Of a DNA stretch of 64,000 nucleotides, positions 1 to 7,759 are shown piece after piece. Within the stretch, counting starts at the first letter, position 1. Each line of letters begins with the position of its first letter. A program made the translations under genes and the position numbers. Under the pieces are notes generated by a model. The model had not been told where the DNA came from, did not search any database, and saw nothing but the letters and a program-made list of their open reading frames with translations. The stretch is taken from positions 186,001 through 250,000 of the forward strand of contig NZ_BMQT01000006.1 of the NCBI RefSeq assembly GCF_014648255.1. The letters are read 5' to 3'. The stretch is from Nocardioides albus. GTDB taxonomy: Bacteria; Actinomycetota; Actinomycetes; Propionibacteriales; Nocardioidaceae.

Positions 1-157
1 CGGCGAGACCTTCACCCCGGCCGCGACCGAGTCCGCGCGCGACGCCGAGCGGAACCTGTCACCGTGGGTGGCGGTGGTCAGTGGCACGCTCGGGCTGGTC
101 GTCGGGGCAGGGGCGGTCCTGCTGCTGCGCCGACGCCGGTCCTCAGCGGTCGACTGA
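1..157 (+). CDS. C-terminal end of a membrane-anchored protein (partial)
   Basis: Open frame entering from the left edge (codons from base 2) and ending at TGA 155-157. The visible 51 residues hold an acidic/polar stretch, one hydrophobic segment (about 20 residues, starting PWVAVVSG) and a short Arg-rich tail RRRR. This is the usual end of an actinobacterial secreted protein tethered by a C-terminal transmembrane helix with a cytosolic basic stop. The extracellular domain is outside the window, so no family can be named. The end overlaps the convergent bioQ by 15 bases. Confidence 0.7.
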   Translation, partial: GETFTPAATESARDAERNLSPWVAVVSGTLGLVVGAGAVLLLRRRRSSAVD

Positions 158-712
158 GGCCTCGCGGACGGCCTTGGCCATCGTGATCCCGGCGGCGATC
201 AGGCCCAGGCCGGTGACGAAGTCGTCGGTGTCGCGTACGTCGTCCTCGATGGCACCCGCGGCAGCGGCCTGGAGGTGGGTCTGCTCGTCGACGGCGTGGC
301 CGTAGACGAAGTGGAGCAGGGTGCGGGCCGCGACCTGAGCGAGGTCGCCGAGGCCGCCGTCCTTCAGGGCGGCGACCAGGTCGTCGTACGGCTGGGTCGC
401 GCCGAGCCCGAAGGCCCAGACGGTGGCGACGACCTCGGCGCCGTCGCGGTAGGCCAGCAGCGAGTCGCGCAGGTCGGTGCAGATGGCGGTGACGCGTACG
501 TCCCAGGCGCCCGACGGCTCGTGTCGGCCCCGGAGCAGGATCTCGTCGGCCACCGCCGCCAGCAGCGACTGCTTGTTGGCGAAGTGGTGGTAGAGGGCGC
601 TGGGGCGGACGCCGAGCTCGGTGCCGAGACGACGCATCGTCAGGTCGGCGAGGCCATAGTCGTCGAGGACCTGAAGCGCGCGGGCGACGACGTCCTCACG
701 GCGGTAACGCAT
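143..712 (-). CDS. bioQ: TetR-family repressor, probable biotin regulator BioQ
   Basis: A 189-residue TetR regulator. The N-terminal helix-turn-helix is clear (TMRRLGTELGV, then RPSALYHHFANK, about residues 25-48); the rest is a helical ligand/dimer domain. It is divergent from bioY, and the shared gap holds two palindromes (773-785, 788-800) resembling the TGAAC-N3 BioQ motif described in mycobacteria and corynebacteria. From position and operators I infer it represses bioYMN, and perhaps itself, when biotin is plentiful. The BioQ identity rests on context; the sequence alone says only TetR. Start ATG 712 places the HTH at the usual distance from the N terminus. Confidence 0.82.
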   Translation of the reverse strand: MRYRREDVVARALQVLDDYGLADLTMRRLGTELGVRPSALYHHFANKQSLLAAVADEILLRGRHEPSGAWDVRVTAICTDLRDSLLAYRDGAEVVATVWAFGLGATQPYDDLVAALKDGGLGDLAQVAARTLLHFVYGHAVDEQTHLQAAAAGAIEDDVRDTDDFVTGLGLIAAGITMAKAVREASVDR

Positions 713-772
713 GTTGCTCCCAGGGGCCGGGTGGTGGGACGAAGTGGACGAAGACGTACGTCGACCTTAACC

Positions 773-800
773 TGAACACCGTTCACCTGACCACGGTTCA
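773..800. promoter_or_regulatory. Tandem BioQ-like operators upstream of bioY
   Basis: Two 13-bp inverted repeats lie 15 bp apart: TGAACaccGTTCA at 773-785 (perfect) and TGACCacgGTTCA at 788-800 (one arm mismatch). The outer arms also form ACCTGAAC / GTTCAGGT. The 15-bp register puts the second site about 1.5 helical turns from the first. They sit between bioQ (start 712) and bioY (start 824), where a repressor would cover either promoter. Confidence 0.8.
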
Positions 801-823
801 GGTCTGAGTACGCAGGAGCGAGT

Positions 824-1432
824 ATGACCGAGTCCCCGACGAGCACTGATGAGACCCCTACGACGAGATCGCCGCGCCTCGACGCCACCGACCTCGCGCT
901 GGTCGCCGCGTTCGCGGCCCTGATCGCGGTCTGCTCCTACCTCGCGGCCATCCCGATGGGCGGCGCCGGAGTGCCGCTGACACTGCAGGGGTTCGCGCTC
1001 CTGCTGACCGGCGCGCTGCTGGGGCCGCTGCGTGGCACCGCGGCGGTGGCGCTCTACTTCGTCCTCGGGATCGCCGGCCTCCCTGTCTTCGCCGGTCACG
1101 CAGCCGGGCCGGGCGTCTTCGTCGGCGTCACCGCCGGTTATTTGTGGTCGTTCCCTCTCATGGTGCTCGCGGTCGGCCTGCTGGTGAAGTACGTCCTGCG
1201 GGGCCGCCGCACCAACCCGGTCCTCGTCTTCGCTGCCTGTGTCGTCGGCGTCGTCATCAACCACGTCGGCGGCATCATCGGGATGGCCGTCGTGCTCCAC
1301 GTCGGCCTGCTCGAGGCCGCGGCCTTCGACGCCCCCTACTGGATCGGCGACTTCATCAAGGCCGCGGTCGCCGCGGTCGTCGCCTCCCAGGTCCACCGCG
1401 CCTTCCCGAAGCTGCTCGCCCGACGTGCCTGA
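824..1432 (+). CDS. bioY: Biotin ECF transporter substrate-binding subunit BioY
   Basis: A 202-residue integral membrane protein with about six hydrophobic segments. BioY hallmarks are visible: the VPLTLQGFALLLTGALLG stretch at about residues 49-66, Gly/Ala-rich helices and WIGDFIKA near the C terminus. BioY is the membrane S component that captures biotin. The hydrophilic N-terminal tail of about 20 residues is typical of actinobacterial homologues. Start ATG 824 follows a GGAG (813-816). The stop overlaps the following bioM start, so the three genes form one operon. Confidence 0.93.
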   Translation: MTESPTSTDETPTTRSPRLDATDLALVAAFAALIAVCSYLAAIPMGGAGVPLTLQGFALLLTGALLGPLRGTAAVALYFVLGIAGLPVFAGHAAGPGVFVGVTAGYLWSFPLMVLAVGLLVKYVLRGRRTNPVLVFAACVVGVVINHVGGIIGMAVVLHVGLLEAAAFDAPYWIGDFIKAAVAAVVASQVHRAFPKLLARRA

Positions 1433-2129
1433 GCTCCGCTTCGAGGCTGCCGAGGTCCGGGTCGAGTCCCCGGATCTCGACGGCGAGCGCACGATCCTCG
1501 GGGCGACGACGCTCACGTTGACCGAGCAGCGGATCGGCATCATCGGCAGCAACGGCTCGGGAAAGTCGACCCTCGCGCGGATGATCAACGGCCTGATCAC
1601 GCCCACATCCGGGAGGGTGAACGTCGACGGCCTCGACGTGGCTCGTCGTGGTGCTGAGGTGCGTCGCCGGGTCGGGTTCACCTTCACCGACCCAGCCGCC
1701 CAGCTGGTGATGCCGACCTGTGTCGAGGACGTCGAGCTGTCCTTGCGCAGGACGGTGAAGGACCGCGTACGCCGCAAGCAGGTCGCTCTCGAGACGCTGG
1801 CGCGCTTCGGGCTCGCGGAGCGGGCCGAGGTCAGCGTCCACGCCCTCTCCGGTGGCCAGCGCCAGCTGCTCGCGCTGGCCGGCGTCCTCGCCACCGAGCC
1901 GGACGTGCTCGTCACCGACGAGCCGACGACGCTGCTCGACCTGCGCAACACCCGGATGGTCGGGGAGCTGCTCTTCTCGCTCCCCCAGCAGCTCGTCCTG
2001 GTCACCCACGACCTCGATCTCGTACGCCGCTGCGACCGCGTCCTCGTCGTCGAGGACGGCCAGGTCTGCTACGACGGCGAGGCCGACGCGGCGGTCGAGC
2101 ACTACGTGCGGACGGTGAGCGAGCCGTGA
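1425..2129 (+). CDS. bioM: Biotin ECF transporter ATPase BioM
   Basis: A 234-residue ABC ATPase from GTG 1425; an in-frame extension further upstream would lie inside bioY and is not used. Walker A is GSNGSGKST (about residues 38-46), the signature LSGGQRQ is at about 140, Walker B VLVTDEP follows, and the switch histidine is in VTHD. It supplies ATP-driven energy for the BioY/BioN complex at the inner face of the membrane. It overlaps bioY by 8 bases and bioN by 4, indicating translational coupling. Confidence 0.92.
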   Translation: MPELRFEAAEVRVESPDLDGERTILGATTLTLTEQRIGIIGSNGSGKSTLARMINGLITPTSGRVNVDGLDVARRGAEVRRRVGFTFTDPAAQLVMPTCVEDVELSLRRTVKDRVRRKQVALETLARFGLAERAEVSVHALSGGQRQLLALAGVLATEPDVLVTDEPTTLLDLRNTRMVGELLFSLPQQLVLVTHDLDLVRRCDRVLVVEDGQVCYDGEADAAVEHYVRTVSEP

Positions 2130-2731
2130 GCATGACGGTCGGCCTCTACCGCGCCGGCGACACCGTCCTCCACCGGCTTCCGGTCGGGGTCAAGCTGTTC
2201 GGCCTGGCCGTCCTCAGCGTGGCGATCGTGGCGGTCCGCGGCCCGTTGCTCGCAGCCGGCTTCCTCGCCCTCGCCGTGGCTCTCGCACTGATCGGCCGGC
2301 TCGACCTACCGTCCACCGCACGGGCGCTGCGTGCGGTGCTCGTGATCGCGTTCGTCGTCGCGCTCCTGCAATGGTGGCTGTTCACCTTCGACCGGGCCGT
2401 GGAGTCGCTGCTCGACCTCGTCTCCCTCGCACTGCTCGCCCTCACCCTGACCGTCACCACGCCGACCACCGAGACCCTCGACGCCGTCGTACGCTGGATC
2501 CGCCCGCTCCAGCGCTTCGGGCTCGACCCGGAGCGGGTCGCCCTGACGATCGCGATGGCGATCCAGGCTCTTCCCGGCACTCTCGCGCTGGCGCAGGAGA
2601 CCCGCGACGCCGCCCGGGCCCGCGGCCTCGGCCGCTCCCCCCGCGCGTACCTCACCCCCTTCGTCATCCGCGTCGTCGCCCGCGCCCACGAGACCGGTGA
2701 TGCCCTCAAGGCCCGCGGCCTCGGCGACTGA
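2126..2731 (+). CDS. bioN: Biotin ECF transporter transmembrane subunit BioN
   Basis: A 201-residue EcfT-type protein with about five hydrophobic helices. The two coupling motifs that touch the ATPase are visible as ARARGLGRS and KARGLGD, both of the A-R-G type diagnostic of EcfT/CbiQ/BioN. GTG 2126 overlaps the bioM stop; ATG 2132 is an in-frame alternative. With BioY and BioM it completes a dedicated (group I) biotin importer. No biotin synthesis genes are in the window. Confidence 0.9.
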   Translation: MSMTVGLYRAGDTVLHRLPVGVKLFGLAVLSVAIVAVRGPLLAAGFLALAVALALIGRLDLPSTARALRAVLVIAFVVALLQWWLFTFDRAVESLLDLVSLALLALTLTVTTPTTETLDAVVRWIRPLQRFGLDPERVALTIAMAIQALPGTLALAQETRDAARARGLGRSPRAYLTPFVIRVVARAHETGDALKARGLGD

Positions 2732-2736
2732 CCCCT

Positions 2737-2910
2737 GCCGAGACGTCACCCCGGTCGGCCGAAGCGTCACCCCGGTCGGCCGAAGCGTCACCCCGGTCGG
2801 CCGAAGCGTCACCCCCGTCGGCCGAAGCGTCACCCCCGTCGGCCGACGTACGTGACGTCTCGGCCGACCTACCTGACGCCTCGGCCGACGCGAGTGACGT
2901 CTCGGCGAAG
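2737..2910. repeat. 21-bp GTCGGCCGA-family array, arranged head-to-head
   Basis: The convergent gap between bioN and the amidase. The first half has about five tandem copies of a 21-bp unit with core CGAAGCGTCACCCC + GTCGGC. The second half (from about 2848) has about three copies of the reverse-complement form with core TGACGTCTCGGCCGAC. The halves can pair into one long hairpin, which could end transcription from both sides. The same core recurs near 9330-9456, 42085-42320 and 55106-55165. Confidence 0.8.
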
Positions 2911-2915
2911 GGGGG

Positions 2916-4322
2916 TCACCAGCCGGGCGGGAGGCGGTGGTCCCAGAGGGCGGCGGCCTCGATCTGGGCCGAGAGGGAGAGCAGCAGGGACTCCTCGGCG
3001 GGGCGGGCGGCGAGCATGACGCCTACCGGCAACCCACCAGGGGTCCAGTGCAGGGGCAGGGAGATGGCGGGCATGCCGGTGACGTTCCACGCCGAGGTCC
3101 AAGGGGTGAACTCCTTCTGTGCCTGGAAGTCGCGGGCGGGGTCGGCGTCGTCGCGGATCGCGCCGACCTTCGGCGGCGGCGTAGCCAGGGTCGGGGTGAG
3201 CACGGCGTCGTAGGGGGCCAGGGCCTCCAGAGCGACGGCGGCGTAGCGGCGCAGCTCGGCGATCGCCAGCCCGAACGCCGGACCGCTGACCGCTTCTCCC
3301 CGTTCGGTGAGCCAGCGGGTCAGCGGTCGGATCAGCGCCCGCTGCTCCGGCGCAAGATTGACCACCGACATCGCGGTGCCGACAGCCCAGACGGTCTCGA
3401 AGACCGCGACCGCCTCGACGGGCAACGGGCGAGGGATGTCGACGATCTCGTGACCCAGCGACTCCAGCAGTGTCGAGGCGTTCTCCCACGCGGCGACGCA
3501 CTCGGCGTCGACGGCGGTCTCCGCGATCAGCGGCTCGATGAACCGGGCGATGCGCAGGCGTCCCGGCGGTCGCTCGCACGCATCCAGGAAGGGGAGCTGC
3601 TCCTCGGGCGCCCAGAACGGATCCCCCGTACGCCGCCCCGCGAGCACATCGAGAAAGGCCGCCGCGTCCCGCACGGACCGAGCGATAGGACCAGCGGTGG
3701 CGAGCCCGGCCGCGTCACCGTACATCGGCGAGGGGGAGATCCGGCCGCGGGTCGGCTTCAGGCCGACCAGCCCGCAGCAGGAGGCCGGGATCCGGATCGA
3801 ACCGCCCCCGTCGGAGCCCTGCGCGACCGGCACGAGCCCGGCGGCCACCGCCGCGGCGGCACCTCCGGAGGAGCCGCCGGCGATCCGCGTACGGTCCCAG
3901 GGGGTGACGGCGGGCGGGGCCACATCCGGTTCGGTGTAGCAGGGCGAGCCGAACTCGGGGGTGTTGGTCTTCCCGAGCGAGATCATCCCGGCCGCCTCGA
4001 TCGAGAGGGTCACGTTGTCGGATACCTCGGGGACGAAGTCGGAGTAGACCGCCGACCCGAAGGTCGTGCGCACCCCGCGGGTGAGGTTGAGGTCCTTGAT
4101 CGCCGTCGGCACTCCCCACAGCGGCGAGGCACCGACCGGCTTGACCGCGAGCTCACGAGCGCAGGTCGAGATCCGCTCCTCGGCCACGGTGACGAAGGCG
4201 CCGACATCATCCAGCCTGGCGATCCTGTCGAGATAGTGCTCGGCGAGCTCTCCTGGGGAGACCTCGCATCGATGCAGCAGCTCTCCCTGCTCCAGGGCGG
4301 TCAGATCATGAAGTTCGGCCAC
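2916..4322 (-). CDS. Amidase-signature family hydrolase
   Basis: A 468-residue amidase. The Ser-cisSer-Lys triad is readable: Lys76 in VPTAIKDLN, cis-Ser151 in AGGSSGGAAA, and nucleophile Ser175 in GSDGGGSIRIPAS, with the 24-residue Ser-Ser spacing the family shows. Length is normal for free-standing amidases. It hydrolyses an amide or ester; the substrate cannot be told from sequence. It is not GatA: a true gatA lies at 50794-52290 with gatB and gatC. It starts about 10 bases downstream of the VOC-GNAT gene on the same strand, so the two may be co-transcribed. Confidence 0.9.
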   Translation of the reverse strand: MAELHDLTALEQGELLHRCEVSPGELAEHYLDRIARLDDVGAFVTVAEERISTCARELAVKPVGASPLWGVPTAIKDLNLTRGVRTTFGSAVYSDFVPEVSDNVTLSIEAAGMISLGKTNTPEFGSPCYTEPDVAPPAVTPWDRTRIAGGSSGGAAAAVAAGLVPVAQGSDGGGSIRIPASCCGLVGLKPTRGRISPSPMYGDAAGLATAGPIARSVRDAAAFLDVLAGRRTGDPFWAPEEQLPFLDACERPPGRLRIARFIEPLIAETAVDAECVAAWENASTLLESLGHEIVDIPRPLPVEAVAVFETVWAVGTAMSVVNLAPEQRALIRPLTRWLTERGEAVSGPAFGLAIAELRRYAAVALEALAPYDAVLTPTLATPPPKVGAIRDDADPARDFQAQKEFTPWTSAWNVTGMPAISLPLHWTPGGLPVGVMLAARPAEESLLLSLSAQIEAAALWDHRLPPGW

Positions 4323-4331
4323 CCCTGCAGG

Positions 4332-5291
4332 CTAACGCCGATCACGCCACTCGTCCTCGAGCATCGCGTAGTGCACCATCGTCGTCCACTCGCCCTTGAA
4401 CCACTCGGCCTCACGCTCGACCGCCTCCTTGCGCATCCCGAGCCGCTCGATCACCCGCGCCGAGGCGGTGTTGCGCTCGTCGACCCTGGCGGTCACCCGG
4501 TGCAGACCGAGCCCGTCGAAGGCCAGCCCGAGCAGGGCCCTAGCAGTCTCGGTGGCGAAACCCCGGCCGTGGAACTCCGGGTTGAAGGCATAGCCGATCT
4601 CCCCCGACCGCTGCTCCTTGCTGTGCCAGAAGAGCACGATGTCGCCGATCAGCCGGCCCTCGTGCTCGACGGCGAGGCAGAGCACCTCGCCCTCGCGACG
4701 CAGGACGGAAGGACGCTTCGCCGGGATGTACGCCTTCCGCAGCTGCTCACGGTCGCGTGGCACCGCCGGGATGTAGCGGCAGACATCCTCACGCGAGAGA
4801 TAGGCGTGCAGATCGTCGAGGTCGCGGTCGACATCGAGAGGACGCAGCGCCAACCGCTCGGTCTTGACCGGGTACTCCGGCGCCAGGACGGGTTCGCCGA
4901 GCTCCTGGAAGAGGCTCAGGTGCAGGCCAGCGGGACCGTCGAGGCGCGCGTTGAGCGACTCCCACGGGGTGCGGGTGGGTGGTGCCACGAGCACAGCGCC
5001 GCTCTCGACGAGCTGGTCGGCGACGCCGGCGGAGTCGTCGACCTCGAACGCCACCCGCACGTGCCCAGCGGCCGGGCGCCCGACCTCTACCTCGTCGATG
5101 TACGCGTGCTGGGCCGGGTTGGCGAGCTCGAGCGTGGCCCGGCCGGCGTCGAGGATGGTCACCTCGGCCCCGTCGGGACCGGAGAAGGCGGCCTCTTCAG
5201 GAAGACCGAGGGTGTCGCGGTAGAACGCCACCGCTTCTTCGTAGTCCTTCGCCTCGACCACCACACGGAGCTGCTTCACGAGTCCACTCAT
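4332..5291 (-). CDS. VOC-domain / GNAT acetyltransferase fusion protein
   Basis: A 319-residue protein with two domains in one frame. Residues 1-128 are a vicinal-oxygen-chelate (glyoxalase/bleomycin-resistance) domain (VVVEAKDYEEAVAFYRDTLGL; end DGPAGLHLSLFQ). Residues about 140-319 are a RimJ/RimL-type GNAT (ERLALRPL start; acetyl-CoA loop in FHGRGFATETARAL; NTASARVIERLGM). I see no stop or frame slip at the junction, so it appears to be a real fusion. Substrates are unknown; one possibility is binding and acetylating the same small molecule. Confidence 0.85.
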   Translation of the reverse strand: MSGLVKQLRVVVEAKDYEEAVAFYRDTLGLPEEAAFSGPDGAEVTILDAGRATLELANPAQHAYIDEVEVGRPAAGHVRVAFEVDDSAGVADQLVESGAVLVAPPTRTPWESLNARLDGPAGLHLSLFQELGEPVLAPEYPVKTERLALRPLDVDRDLDDLHAYLSREDVCRYIPAVPRDREQLRKAYIPAKRPSVLRREGEVLCLAVEHEGRLIGDIVLFWHSKEQRSGEIGYAFNPEFHGRGFATETARALLGLAFDGLGLHRVTARVDERNTASARVIERLGMRKEAVEREAEWFKGEWTTMVHYAMLEDEWRDRR

Positions 5292-5338
5292 GGCGGCAAC
5301 GTACGGCCTCAGGCCCCTTCGCGCACGCGATAAATGAC

Positions 5339-5371
5339 GATGGTCAGGCCTCCCCCGGAGACCTGACCATC
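5339..5371 (-). terminator. Probable terminator of the FMN reductase gene
   Basis: Perfect 10-bp inverted repeat GATGGTCAGG / CCTGACCATC with a 13-base loop, about 20 bases past the reductase stop. On the minus strand it is followed by a modestly T-rich stretch (GTCATTTATC), so it is a weak intrinsic terminator. Confidence 0.6.
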
Positions 5372-5391
5372 AACGCACTGTCTGGATGAGA

Positions 5392-5931
5392 TCAGACGGC
5401 AGCAGGCTCGAAGCCCGCCAGCTTCTCGACCGCAGCCGCGAAGCGCGCCTGGGCCTCAGCGTCGGCGAACACGTCGATCTCGTGGCCCGGCTGGGAGACG
5501 ATCGCGTCCTCGACGACGATCCCGCCGGCGATGCCGACGGACCGAGCGGCGTCGGCGTGCGCCCACTTGCCGCCGTACGGGGTCGGGGTGACGCCGACGA
5601 CGGCGACGACCTTGCCCTTGATGGCACCCGCAGCGTACGGACGGGACAGCCAGTCGATCGCGTTCTTGAGGACGCCCGGGATGGTGGCGTTGTACTCCGG
5701 GGTCACGATCAGCACGCGGTCGGCCTCGGTGATGGTCTTGCGGAGCTGGGTGACGGCCTCGCCCGGGTCGGCCTCGAGGTCCTCGTTGAAGAACGGCAGC
5801 TCGCCCAGGCCCTCGACGATCTCCAGGCTGACGCCCTCAGGCGCCTCGGCGGCGAGCTTCTCGGCGAGCTTGCGGTTGGTGGACTCGGCGCGCAGGCTGC
5901 CAACGAGTACGGCGATGCTGGTGTCGGACAC
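5392..5931 (-). CDS. NAD(P)H-dependent FMN reductase, flavodoxin-like fold
   Basis: A 179-residue protein of the NADPH-dependent FMN reductase family (SsuE/ChrR-like). Visible motifs: N-terminal phosphate loop VGSLRAESTNRKLA (residues 10-23), the flavin-ring loop TPEYNATIPGVLKNAIDWLSR, and Gly-rich GGKWAHADAARS. It should reduce FMN or quinone-like substrates in the cytosol. It is a single gene with its own terminator downstream and a 14-bp palindrome upstream (5957-5970), so it is probably controlled by a dimeric regulator encoded elsewhere. Confidence 0.88.
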   Translation of the reverse strand: MSDTSIAVLVGSLRAESTNRKLAEKLAAEAPEGVSLEIVEGLGELPFFNEDLEADPGEAVTQLRKTITEADRVLIVTPEYNATIPGVLKNAIDWLSRPYAAGAIKGKVVAVVGVTPTPYGGKWAHADAARSVGIAGGIVVEDAIVSQPGHEIDVFADAEAQARFAAAVEKLAGFEPAAV

Positions 5932-5956
5932 GGGTTCTCCTCGAATGACGCGGAAA

Positions 5957-5970
5957 GTTCAATGTTGAAC
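5957..5970. promoter_or_regulatory. Palindromic operator candidate GTTCAATGTTGAAC
   Basis: A perfect 14-bp palindrome centred about 32 bases upstream of the FMN reductase start. The TTCAA/TTGAA arms resemble MarR-family operators, which often control flavin or quinone reductases. No MarR gene is adjacent, so the regulator is unknown. Confidence 0.5.
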
Positions 5971-6013
5971 TGCCCAACGCCTTCGCTCCGGAGATTCATT
6001 CCGCGAGGAGAGC

Positions 6014-7606
6014 CTAGGCGGGTGTGGTCTTGCTCACGTGGCGTCGCAGACCGAAGGTGAGCCCGTCGACCAGCGCCTCCCAGGACGCCTCGATCACATT
6101 CGATCCCACCCCGACCGTCGTCCACGAGGTCGCGCCGTCGGAGGTCTCGATCAGCACCCGCGTCCTAGCGTCGGTGCCGTGCCCTTGATCAAAGAGCCGC
6201 ACCTTGAAGTCGATCAGGTCGAAGTCGGCGACCACCGGGAACGCGCGCGTGATCGCGGCCCGCAGCGCCTGGTCGAGCGCGTTGACCGGGCCGTTGCCCT
6301 CACCGGTCTCGACGTGACGTACGCCGTCCGCGTGGATCTTCACGATCGCCTCCGTGGTCGAGGCCGCCTCTGGGCCACCGCCCCGGGCCTCGGAGATGAC
6401 CCGCCAGGACTCGACCTCGAAGAACGACGGTCGGGCGCCCTCGACCTCCTCGATCAGAAGCAGCTCGAAGGAGGCGTCGGCGGCCTCGAAGGTGTAGCCG
6501 CGCTGCTCGGCTTCCTTGACCCGCTCGGTCACCCGGGTCACCAGGTCGCGGTCGTCGGAGAGGTCGTAGCCCAGCTCGCGACCCTTGAGCTCGATCGAGG
6601 CCCGTCCGGCCATGTCGGAGACCAGCAGCCGCATGTCGTTGCCGACCCCGGCGGGGTCCATGTGCTGGTAGAGGTCGGGGTCGACCTTGATCGCGGAGGC
6701 GTGCAGCCCGGCCTTGTGGGTGAACGCGGACGCACCCACATAGGGCTGCCGCCCCGCGGGCGGCACGTTGGTCACCTCGGCGACGGCATGGGCGACGCGG
6801 GTGGCTTCGCCCAGCAGACCTGTCGGAAGCACCTCGCGGCCGAGCTTGAGCTGCAGGTTGGCGACCACGGAGACCAGGTCGGCGTTGCCCGTACGCTCCC
6901 CGTAGCCGTTGATGCAGCCCTGGACGTGCATTGCCCCCGCCTCGACGGCGGCCAGCGAGTTGGCGACCGCGCACCCGGTGTCGTTGTGGCAGTGGATCCC
7001 GACCGCACCCTGGGTGGTCTCGCGGACGTCGTGGACGACGTCGGAGACCCAGCCCGGGAGCATCCCGCCGTTGGTGTCGCACAGCGCGACCACCTCGGCA
7101 CCAGCCTCGTAGGCCGTCCGCAGGACCTCCACCGCGTAGTCGCGGTTGGCCCGGTAGCCGTCGAAGAAGTGCTCGGCGTCGAGGAAGACCTGCTGACCCT
7201 CTTCCCGCAGGTGGGAGACGGTGTCGCGGATCATCGCGAGGTTCTCCTCGAGCGTGGTGCGCAGCGCGAGCTCGACGTGGCGGTCGTGAGACTTGGCGAC
7301 GAGGGTGACGACGCTCGCACCCGAGTCGCGCAGCGCGGCCACCTGGGGGTCGTCGGCCGCTCTGACACCTGCTCTCCGCGTGGACCCGAAGGCCGCCAGC
7401 CGGGCGTGCTCGAGGTCGAGCTCGGAGACGGCCCGCTTGAAGAACTCGGTGTCCTTCGGGTTCGCACCGGGCCAGCCGCCCTCGATGAACCCGACGCCCA
7501 AGCCGTCGAGATGCCGCGCGATCGCGAGCTTGTCGGCGACGCTGAGGTTGAGGCCTTCCTGCTGCGCACCGTCGCGCAGGGTCGTGTCGTAGACGTGGAA
7601 TTCCAT
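6014..7606 (-). CDS. cimA: (R)-citramalate synthase CimA
   Basis: A 530-residue enzyme of the HMGL/2-isopropylmalate-synthase superfamily. The N-terminal barrel carries DTTLRDGAQQEGLNLS (residues 8-23), the metal-binding HxH as GIHCHNDTG, and CINGYGERTGNAD. The C terminus (about 400-530) is the LeuA-type regulatory domain. Length and the DGAQQEG form fit citramalate synthase (pyruvate + acetyl-CoA), the threonine-independent first step to isoleucine, rather than LeuA. An Ile-rich leader peptide and terminator lie just upstream, supporting control by isoleucine supply. Confidence 0.9.
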   Translation of the reverse strand: MEFHVYDTTLRDGAQQEGLNLSVADKLAIARHLDGLGVGFIEGGWPGANPKDTEFFKRAVSELDLEHARLAAFGSTRRAGVRAADDPQVAALRDSGASVVTLVAKSHDRHVELALRTTLEENLAMIRDTVSHLREEGQQVFLDAEHFFDGYRANRDYAVEVLRTAYEAGAEVVALCDTNGGMLPGWVSDVVHDVRETTQGAVGIHCHNDTGCAVANSLAAVEAGAMHVQGCINGYGERTGNADLVSVVANLQLKLGREVLPTGLLGEATRVAHAVAEVTNVPPAGRQPYVGASAFTHKAGLHASAIKVDPDLYQHMDPAGVGNDMRLLVSDMAGRASIELKGRELGYDLSDDRDLVTRVTERVKEAEQRGYTFEAADASFELLLIEEVEGARPSFFEVESWRVISEARGGGPEAASTTEAIVKIHADGVRHVETGEGNGPVNALDQALRAAITRAFPVVADFDLIDFKVRLFDQGHGTDARTRVLIETSDGATSWTTVGVGSNVIEASWEALVDGLTFGLRRHVSKTTPA

Positions 7607-7630
7607 GGCTCTTCTGTCCTCGGGCTGGGC

Positions 7631-7660
7631 AACAAAAAACCCTCTCGGGAACGAGAGGGT
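7631..7660 (-). terminator. Attenuator terminator in the cimA leader
   Basis: On the minus strand a perfect 9-bp stem ACCCTCTCG / CGAGAGGGT with a 4-base loop is followed by six T's, between the leader-peptide stop (7686) and the cimA start (7606). A terminator inside a 5' leader, behind an Ile-rich mini-ORF, is the arrangement of ribosome-mediated attenuation. Confidence 0.88.
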
Positions 7661-7685
7661 GGCGCGTCGAGCAGGGCTCGGCGCG

Positions 7686-7715
7686 CTAGCGAATGATGAT
7701 GACGTACGTCGTCAT
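7686..7715 (-). CDS. cimA leader peptide, MTTYVIIIR
   Basis: A 9-residue open frame, ATG to TAG, reading MTTYVIIIR. It has one Val then three consecutive Ile codons, immediately upstream of the attenuator at 7631-7660. Stalling at the Ile codons when charged tRNA-Ile is scarce would favour antitermination into cimA. A CAGGAT that could act as -10 lies 7 bases upstream of the ATG (7723-7728), so the transcript may be leaderless. There is no obvious ribosome site before the ATG. Confidence 0.8.
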   Translation of the reverse strand: MTTYVIIIR

Positions 7716-7759
7716 GCCCCTGATCCTGCCACGAAATCTCCTTCGGTGGGACGAGCGTC

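Noticed and set aside
2737..2910. CRISPR array
   Set aside because: The 21-bp units abut with almost no variable spacers, switch orientation midway, and no cas genes are present.
2937..5333. Long plus-strand frame opposite the amidase and VOC-GNAT genes
   Set aside because: It is an antisense frame of high-GC coding DNA; the minus-strand genes have clear catalytic motifs, and the plus frame shows only Arg/Gly/Val-rich sequence.
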